A stretch of 57,158 nucleotides of DNA from JAVBME01 sp031552765 (GTDB lineage Bacteria; Bacillota; Negativicutes; Acidaminococcales; JAISLQ01). Position numbers and translations under genes: made by a program. The notes beneath the pieces were generated by a model. That model was not told where the DNA came from. It made no database searches and saw only the letters and a program-made list of their open reading frames with translations. Within the stretch, counting starts at the first letter, position 1. Every line of letters starts with the position of its first letter. This document shows positions 52,000 through 57,158 of the stretch, in pieces. The stretch is taken from positions 1 to 57,158 of the forward strand of contig JAVBME010000030.1 of the NCBI GenBank assembly GCA_031552765.1. Direction: 5' to 3'.

Positions 52000-52025
52000 A
52001 AGTGTGTGATTTTTAACGATTTTTA

Positions 52026-52034
52026 TGTTATAAT
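52026..52034 (+). promoter_or_regulatory. Extended -10 promoter of gyrA
   Basis: TGTTATAAT gives a perfect TATAAT (52029-52034) with the TGn extension. The -35 region is poor. It lies about 50 bp before the gyrA start. Confidence 0.65.
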
Positions 52035-52082
52035 ACAATAGTTGTCCTGTACGTTTTATACTAAATAAACAGAGGTGCAAGC

Positions 52083-54500
52083 GTGGATTTTGGTTTAGGA
52101 AAAATTTTACCTGTTCGTATCGAAGATGAAATGAAAAAATCTTATATAGATTATGCCATGAGCGTTATCGTCATGCGCGCGCTGCCTGATGTGCGCGACG
52201 GCTTGAAGCCTGTGCACAGGCGCATACTGTATGCTATGAGCGAAGCGGGTATGGCGTCTAATAAACCGTACAAAAAATCCGCCCGTATCGTCGGTGAAGT
52301 GTTGGGTAAATATCATCCGCATGGCGAGACATCGGTGTATGATTCTACTGTACGCATGGCGCAGGAGTTTTCCACCCGCTACCTTTTGGTAGACGGGCAT
52401 GGCAATTTTGGCTCTATAGACGGCGACTCGGCGGCGGCGATGCGCTATACCGAAGTGCGTATGGCGCGCCTGTCGGAAGAAATACTGGCCGATATAGAAA
52501 AAGAAACTGTTGATTTCATGCCCAACTATGACGAGTCGTTAAAAGAACCGACAGTATTGCCTTCCAAGGTGCCGACGCTGCTCATCAACGGCTCAGCCGG
52601 TATAGCGGTCGGTATGGCGACTAACATCCCGCCGCACAACTTGGGCGAGATAATCGACGCGCTGGTGTTGATGATCGACCAGCCGGAAACTACGGTAGCA
52701 GATTTATTGACAGTTGTGCACGGACCGGACTTTCCCACCGGCGCTACTATCATGGGGCGCCAGGGCATAAAAAGCGCCTATATGACTGGCCGTGGCGTGG
52801 TAAAGATGCGCGCTGTAGCGGATATTGAAAGCATGTCCGGCGGCAAGAGCCGCATAATCGTGTCCGAAATACCTTATCAGGTGAACAAGGCTCGCCTGAT
52901 TGAATCCATTGCCGAACTGGCGCAAAACAAAATAATAGACGGTATCACGGATCTCAGGGACGAGAGCGACCGCAAAGGTATGCGCATAGTGGTGGAACTG
53001 CGGCGGGACGTCAACGCCGAAGTAATTCTCAACCAGCTGTGCAAACATACCAAGATGCAGGATTCTTTCGGTATCATTATGCTGGCGCTGGTCGGCGGCC
53101 AGCCAAAAGTGCTAAATCTACACGAAGTACTTAATCATTACCTTGAACACAGGAAAGATGTGGTCAGCCGCCGTACTAAATACGAACTGGGCAAGGCCAA
53201 AGAGCGCGCCCATATATTGGAAGGCCTGAAAATAGCCCTCGACCACCTGGATGCGGTCATCGCCACCATTCGGGCTTCCCAGACGGCGGAGATCGCGCGC
53301 AACGCCCTGGTAGAAAACTTTTCCCTGTCCGAGCGCCAGGCTCAGGCTATCCTCGAGATGCGCCTGCAACGCCTGACCGGCCTGGAGCGGCAAAAGATAG
53401 AAGAAGAATATGCGGAAATATTAAAGACCATTGCCTGGCTCGAGAGCATACTGGCCGACCAGGGCAAGCTTATGGGCATCATTAAAGAAGAATTGCTGGA
53501 TGTGAGAAAACGGTTTGCCGACAAGCGGCGTACGGTAATTTCCGAAGATATATCTGAAATCAATATTGAAGATTTGATAGCCGACGAAGATATGGTAATG
53601 ACTATTACTCACAACGGCTATATAAAACGTTTGCCGATAGATACCTACCGCAGCCAGAAGCGCGGCGGCCGCGGGCTGATGGGCGTTGGCAAAAAGGAAG
53701 AAGATTTTGTTGAGCACCTTTTTACTACTACCACACACCACAATGTGCTTTTCTTTACTACCCGCGGCCGGGTATACAGGCTCAAAGGCTATGAGATACC
53801 GGAAGCCGGCCGTACGGCTAAAGGCACTGCCGTAGTAAATCTTTTGCCGCTGGAGAGCAGTGAAAAGATAACCGCTGTCATACCGGTAAGAGAGTTTGCG
53901 GAAGGCAAGTTTGTCTTTATGGCTACCAACAAGGGTACGGTCAAAAAGACCGACCTTATGGAACTTAATACCGCCAGGAAAAATGGCCTTGTCGCCATAG
54001 TGCTGGATGAAGATGAGGACCTCATAGGCGTGGAGCTGACTAATGGCGACTCTAACGTTATGCTGGCCACGAAAAAGGGTCTGTCCATCACCTTCCCGGA
54101 AACAGGGGTGCGTTCTATGGGCCGTATTTCACACGGCGTGCGCGGCATAAGGCTGAATGCCGACGATGAAGTCGTCGCTATGGCCAGGCTGACCGAGGAC
54201 GGCGACATTCTTACCGTAACGGAAGGCGGGCTAGGCAAACGCACCACTTCCAATGAATACCGTGAGCAGTCGCGCGGCGGCAAAGGGATTATCAATATCA
54301 AAGTAACCGAACGCACCGGCGCTGTTGTCGGCGTCAAGGTTATAAAACCGGAGCATGAACTTTTACTCATCACCGCACAAGGCATAATCATACGACTTGA
54401 AGTGAATGATGTGGCGCGCTATAGCCGCAATGCCCAGGGCGTGCGGCTGATGCGCCTGGAGGATGGCGATAAGATAGTCGCATTGGCGGCAGTGGAATAA
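52083..54500 (+). CDS. gyrA: DNA gyrase subunit A
   Basis: 805 aa. The catalytic tyrosine lies in AAAMRYTE near residue 121; the GyrA box appears as QKRGGRG; the C-terminal beta-pinwheel has six blades. Starts with GTG. The quinolone-pocket helix reads HPHGETSVYD where E. coli has HPHGDSAVYD, so positions 82-84 are Glu-Thr-Ser. Length is ordinary. gyrB is 11 kb away instead of adjacent. Confidence 0.97.
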   Translation: MDFGLGKILPVRIEDEMKKSYIDYAMSVIVMRALPDVRDGLKPVHRRILYAMSEAGMASNKPYKKSARIVGEVLGKYHPHGETSVYDSTVRMAQEFSTRYLLVDGHGNFGSIDGDSAAAMRYTEVRMARLSEEILADIEKETVDFMPNYDESLKEPTVLPSKVPTLLINGSAGIAVGMATNIPPHNLGEIIDALVLMIDQPETTVADLLTVVHGPDFPTGATIMGRQGIKSAYMTGRGVVKMRAVADIESMSGGKSRIIVSEIPYQVNKARLIESIAELAQNKIIDGITDLRDESDRKGMRIVVELRRDVNAEVILNQLCKHTKMQDSFGIIMLALVGGQPKVLNLHEVLNHYLEHRKDVVSRRTKYELGKAKERAHILEGLKIALDHLDAVIATIRASQTAEIARNALVENFSLSERQAQAILEMRLQRLTGLERQKIEEEYAEILKTIAWLESILADQGKLMGIIKEELLDVRKRFADKRRTVISEDISEINIEDLIADEDMVMTITHNGYIKRLPIDTYRSQKRGGRGLMGVGKKEEDFVEHLFTTTTHHNVLFFTTRGRVYRLKGYEIPEAGRTAKGTAVVNLLPLESSEKITAVIPVREFAEGKFVFMATNKGTVKKTDLMELNTARKNGLVAIVLDEDEDLIGVELTNGDSNVMLATKKGLSITFPETGVRSMGRISHGVRGIRLNADDEVVAMARLTEDGDILTVTEGGLGKRTTSNEYREQSRGGKGIINIKVTERTGAVVGVKVIKPEHELLLITAQGIIIRLEVNDVARYSRNAQGVRLMRLEDGDKIVALAAVE

Positions 54501-54520
54501 GAACAGTAGTATTTTTCAAA

Positions 54521-54552
54521 AAACTTCCCTTATAAGCTAAGGGAAGTTTTTT
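54521..54552 (+). terminator. gyrA terminator
   Basis: Arms AAACTTCCCTTA/TAAGGGAAGTTT with a five-base loop and a following TTTTTT. Confidence 0.92.
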
Positions 54553-54680
54553 ATTTATGCCACAGAAAGTGGGCCTTAAAAAAAGAATAAAAATAAAGAA
54601 AATGCTTAATATTTTCCCCGAAAAATTCGATTTTAATTTGTATGGCAATATTTTGTATTAATATTTTGGAGGGAAACAGT

Positions 54681-56657
54681 ATGTCTATTCGAACAAAGCT
54701 TCTGGGGTCGGTTATCTTGCTATTTTTGGTATTAGTACTTGCATTGGTGGGTGCTTCGGCATATCAAATCACAAGCAACAGTATGCAAAATACGATGGAC
54801 AGCGTAAAAGTAAGCGGTGAAGGCATTGTAAAAATCATGGACAGTTACCGCAATGATGTTCTAAGCGCCGGCCGGGCGATGGCTACTATGCCGAGCCTGC
54901 GCGATGCTGTACTGACAAATAATAAGGAAAAAGTGCGGCAGGTCACAGCAAGTTATGCTAAAGAAGTGGGCGTGGACGTAGTTATCGCTATAAATGCCAA
55001 TGGCGTTGTCGTCGCGAGGATGCATGATGAAAAAGCGGGCGACAATATAAGCGACCGCAAAGAAGTAAGAGACGCCTTGAGCGGCAAAGACAGCACTTCT
55101 TTGGACTCAAACGCAATAACAAAGTTATCCATACGTTCGACTGTGCCGATGAAAGATGAAAACGGCAAAATAATCGGCGCCCTTATTTGCGGCACTAATG
55201 TTTTAAAGCCTTGGCTGGTCGACAAAGTAAAAGAATTTTACGGGACGGAATGCACGATTTTCATAGGCGACACCAGGGAAATGACTACCCTGATGCAAAA
55301 CGGCCAGCGGGCCGTAGGTACCAAAGCTTCGCCGGAGATAGTGGAAAAAGTGTTAAAACAAGGCCAGACGCACATTGGTGAAGCCAATGTGTTGGGGCAG
55401 CAATTTATCACTATGTATACCCCTTTGATGGTGGATGCGTCGCAAAAACCGGTGGGCATGTATTTTGCCGGCCGCTCCATGGCGGGGGATATCGCTAAGC
55501 GCAATGCCTCTCTTTATACTAACGTTGGTATATCAGCAGTATTGTTGCTCATCGTGGCAGCAATAATCGCTTTTATTATTTCCAAAATAACCAGGCCTAT
55601 TCCTATAATAGCGGCCGCTGCTCAAAGCATGGCGACAGGCGACCTGAGACAGACAATAGACGTGAAAAGCAAAGACGAATTGGGCATTTTGGCTGTACAA
55701 TTCAATGAAATGACGGGCATGCTCAGGACGCTTATCGGCCAAATAACCGAGTCGGCCAACGTGCTGGCAGCGTCGTCGGAAGAACTTAACGCCAGCGCCA
55801 GTGAGGCCGGCCATTCAGTGGAACAGGTAACCCATTCAATATCAGGCCTGGCCAGCGGCGCTGACAGCCAGGTGGAACTGGTTACCCAGGCAAAAAACAC
55901 CATGGATGGCATGACCAAACGTATGGCGGAAACGGTCAACACAGCCCAAACTATCTACCAACTGGCTGAAAGCGCAGTGGGCGCGACCGACAAAGGGCGC
56001 CAGGCAGTAGACCATGCGGTAAAGCAAATGTCAAACATAGTGACTGACACGCAAAAAGTACAGGAAGCTATAGGAAAACTATCCGGCAGCGCGATAGAGA
56101 TAAACAAGATAATCGAAGTAATATCGGCGATAGCGGGGCAGACCAACCTGCTGGCGCTCAATGCGGCTATAGAAGCGGCGCGGGCAGGCGAACAGGGCAG
56201 GGGCTTTGCCGTGGTGGCTGAAGAAGTGAGGAAACTGGCGGAAGAATCCGAAAAAGCCGCAATCAGCATCAAAGGACTGCTTTCTGCCAACCAGAGCGAT
56301 ATAGAAGAAGCGGTAGTCGCTATGGACAGCAGCGCGGCGGGGGTAAAAGACGGTATAGAAGTAGTGGCGGCCGCGGGCGAAACTTTCAAGGACATAGCCG
56401 GGGCAATACACGAGGTAAGCGCAAAGACCGAGGGCATAGTAAAAGAAGTAAAAGGTCTGGAAGAAGAAAGCGACAAAGTAGCGGCTTCTGCCAGCGGCGT
56501 ATATGCAGTGAGCCGTCAGGCGGCGGAGCAGGCGGAAAAAGTTCTGTCCATGACAGAAGAACAAACAGCGACTGTGCAGGAAATAGCTGCTGCCAGCCGG
56601 AGTTTGGCAGTGCTGGCTCAGGAACTTACAGAAAAGGTGCATGTATTTAAGTTTTAA
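54681..56657 (+). CDS. Methyl-accepting chemotaxis protein
   Basis: 658 aa. TM1 at residues 7-29, an extracytoplasmic Cache-type sensor (about 30-280, with SGEGIVKIMDSYRNDV and SIRSTVPMKDENGKIIGAL), TM2 near 285-312, HAMP (313-365), and a signalling domain with the hairpin tip AGQTNLLALNAAIEAARAGEQGRGF. No CheR-binding pentapeptide at the C-terminus. The GGAGGG site serves ATG 54681; an in-frame start at 54642 is less likely. The ligand is unknown, and no other chemotaxis genes are in the window. Confidence 0.93.
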   Translation: MSIRTKLLGSVILLFLVLVLALVGASAYQITSNSMQNTMDSVKVSGEGIVKIMDSYRNDVLSAGRAMATMPSLRDAVLTNNKEKVRQVTASYAKEVGVDVVIAINANGVVVARMHDEKAGDNISDRKEVRDALSGKDSTSLDSNAITKLSIRSTVPMKDENGKIIGALICGTNVLKPWLVDKVKEFYGTECTIFIGDTREMTTLMQNGQRAVGTKASPEIVEKVLKQGQTHIGEANVLGQQFITMYTPLMVDASQKPVGMYFAGRSMAGDIAKRNASLYTNVGISAVLLLIVAAIIAFIISKITRPIPIIAAAAQSMATGDLRQTIDVKSKDELGILAVQFNEMTGMLRTLIGQITESANVLAASSEELNASASEAGHSVEQVTHSISGLASGADSQVELVTQAKNTMDGMTKRMAETVNTAQTIYQLAESAVGATDKGRQAVDHAVKQMSNIVTDTQKVQEAIGKLSGSAIEINKIIEVISAIAGQTNLLALNAAIEAARAGEQGRGFAVVAEEVRKLAEESEKAAISIKGLLSANQSDIEEAVVAMDSSAAGVKDGIEVVAAAGETFKDIAGAIHEVSAKTEGIVKEVKGLEEESDKVAASASGVYAVSRQAAEQAEKVLSMTEEQTATVQEIAAASRSLAVLAQELTEKVHVFKF

Positions 56658-56667
56658 AATGAGTGTT

Positions 56668-56701
56668 AAAAAGCCGGTCAGCATTTGCTGTCCGGCTTTT
56701 T
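56668..56701 (+). terminator. Terminator of the chemoreceptor gene
   Basis: Stem AAAGCCGG/CCGGCTTT with an inner CAGC/GCTG helix and TTTTT, 11 bp after the stop. Confidence 0.92.
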
Positions 56702-56788
56702 GTAAGTAAATGAATGACTTGCTATTTTTACCATTTATACTACAAACAGGATAGATAGCAAAAATGCAATTTTTTTTACAAAACACCG

Positions 56789-56817
56789 TTGACAGTATAT
56801 AAGAGCTATGCTAATCT
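56789..56817 (+). promoter_or_regulatory. rRNA operon promoter P1
   Basis: TTGACA (56789-56794), 17-bp spacer, TAATCT (56812-56817). Confidence 0.75.
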
Positions 56818-56874
56818 ATAAAAGACGCCGCTTTTGGCCGATGAAATTACAAAATAAAATTTTGAAAAAAGTAG

Positions 56875-56903
56875 TTGACAAAAGAAAACAGGCGTTGTAA
56901 TAT
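56875..56903 (+). promoter_or_regulatory. rRNA operon promoter P2
   Basis: TTGACA (56875-56880), 17-bp spacer, TAATAT (56898-56903). Tandem with P1, 86 bp apart. The sequence between P2 and the 16S start (about 224 bp) holds the transcribed leader and no gene. Confidence 0.88.
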
Positions 56904-57095
56904 AAACAAGTCGCCGTTTTGAGCGGCTAAAACAAAAAAGCACCTTGAAAACTGGATAATGGCAGGAAAAAGAGTCGAATGAGCCGCGAGTTTGAGAGCA
57001 GAAATGCTATTTAAGTAAGCGGAACAGGAAAGCCAACGCCTAAAAGGTTGGCAAAGTCAGTGGTTTAGAGCCAATTGAACTTACATCATTAACAA

Positions 57096-57121
57096 CAGTC
57101 TGGCAAGAAATTGCCGGACTG
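57096..57121 (+). other. Leader hairpin just before 16S rRNA
   Basis: 11-bp arms CAGTCTGGCAA/TTGCCGGACTG (one T-G pair) with a GAAA loop, 7 bases before the 16S start. Probably a processing or folding element of the rRNA leader. Confidence 0.55.
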
Positions 57122-57127
57122 TAAAAT

Positions 57128-57158
57128 AATATGGAGAGTTTGATCCTGGCTCAGGACG
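57128..57158 (+). rRNA. 16S rRNA, 5' end only
   Basis: The window ends in GAGAGTTTGATCCTGGCTCAG, the universal start of bacterial 16S (E. coli positions about 7-27). Alignment puts base 1 near 57128. The rest of the operon is outside the window. Confidence 0.93.

Overview
The window reads as the replication-origin region of a Negativicutes chromosome, that is, a member of the Firmicutes with an outer membrane. Evidence for this is the standard Firmicutes gene order on both sides of dnaA together with a porin that carries an SLH domain (41.6-42.9 kb), a bactofilin/M23 peptidase pair and a stand-alone TonB C-terminal domain. The three amino-acid binding proteins and the CoA-transferase/dicarboxylate-type transporter genes suggest an anaerobic amino- or organic-acid fermenter. 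Acidaminococcales is my guess at the order, from gene content only; no database search was possible.

Left arm, minus strand (1-33.6 kb): a tRNA operon (Lys-Lys-Glu-Val-Asp-Phe) with a perfect-consensus promoter; purB-purA; the conserved rpsF-ssb-rpsR-yybS-gdpP-rplI-dnaB cluster; a 1.6-kb AT-rich accessory stretch of small unknown genes (10.2-12.2 kb); ychF and DUF951; a CBS-ACT protein; a branched-chain amino-acid ABC transporter (livHMGF) preceded by three tandem binding-protein genes; bactofilin and M23 peptidase; DUF4446 and DUF554; parB-parA; noc; rsmG-mnmG-mnmE; and jag-yidC-yidD-rnpA-rpmH. Between noc and rsmG two parS-like sites lie between two Noc-binding palindromes.

Origin (33.6-35.6 kb): DnaA boxes lie on both sides of dnaA. 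Right arm, plus strand: dnaA, dnaN, an S4 gene, recF, a DciA-like gene with a zinc ribbon, remB, gyrB and a small HTH-like gene. A 9.3-kb block on the opposite strand (41.6-50.9 kb) then separates gyrB from gyrA. It holds the SLH porin, a putative sigma-54-controlled operon (class III CoA-transferase, SLC13 transporter, nitronate-monooxygenase-like flavoprotein), its PAS-AAA+ activator, and trkH/trkA. Plus-strand genes resume with a small unknown gene, thiamine pyrophosphokinase, gyrA, a chemoreceptor, and the promoters and first bases of an rRNA operon.

The most interesting items are: (1) the activator/operon pair, which has a well-formed -24/-12 promoter, a terminator insulating it and a 17-bp-arm perfect palindrome about 200 bp upstream, as expected for an enhancer; (2) two tandem, homologous 40-45 residue membrane proteins sharing a GHYYDKYKA motif beside a frameshifted gene; and (3) a pair of ~115-bp imperfect palindromic elements near the left edge.
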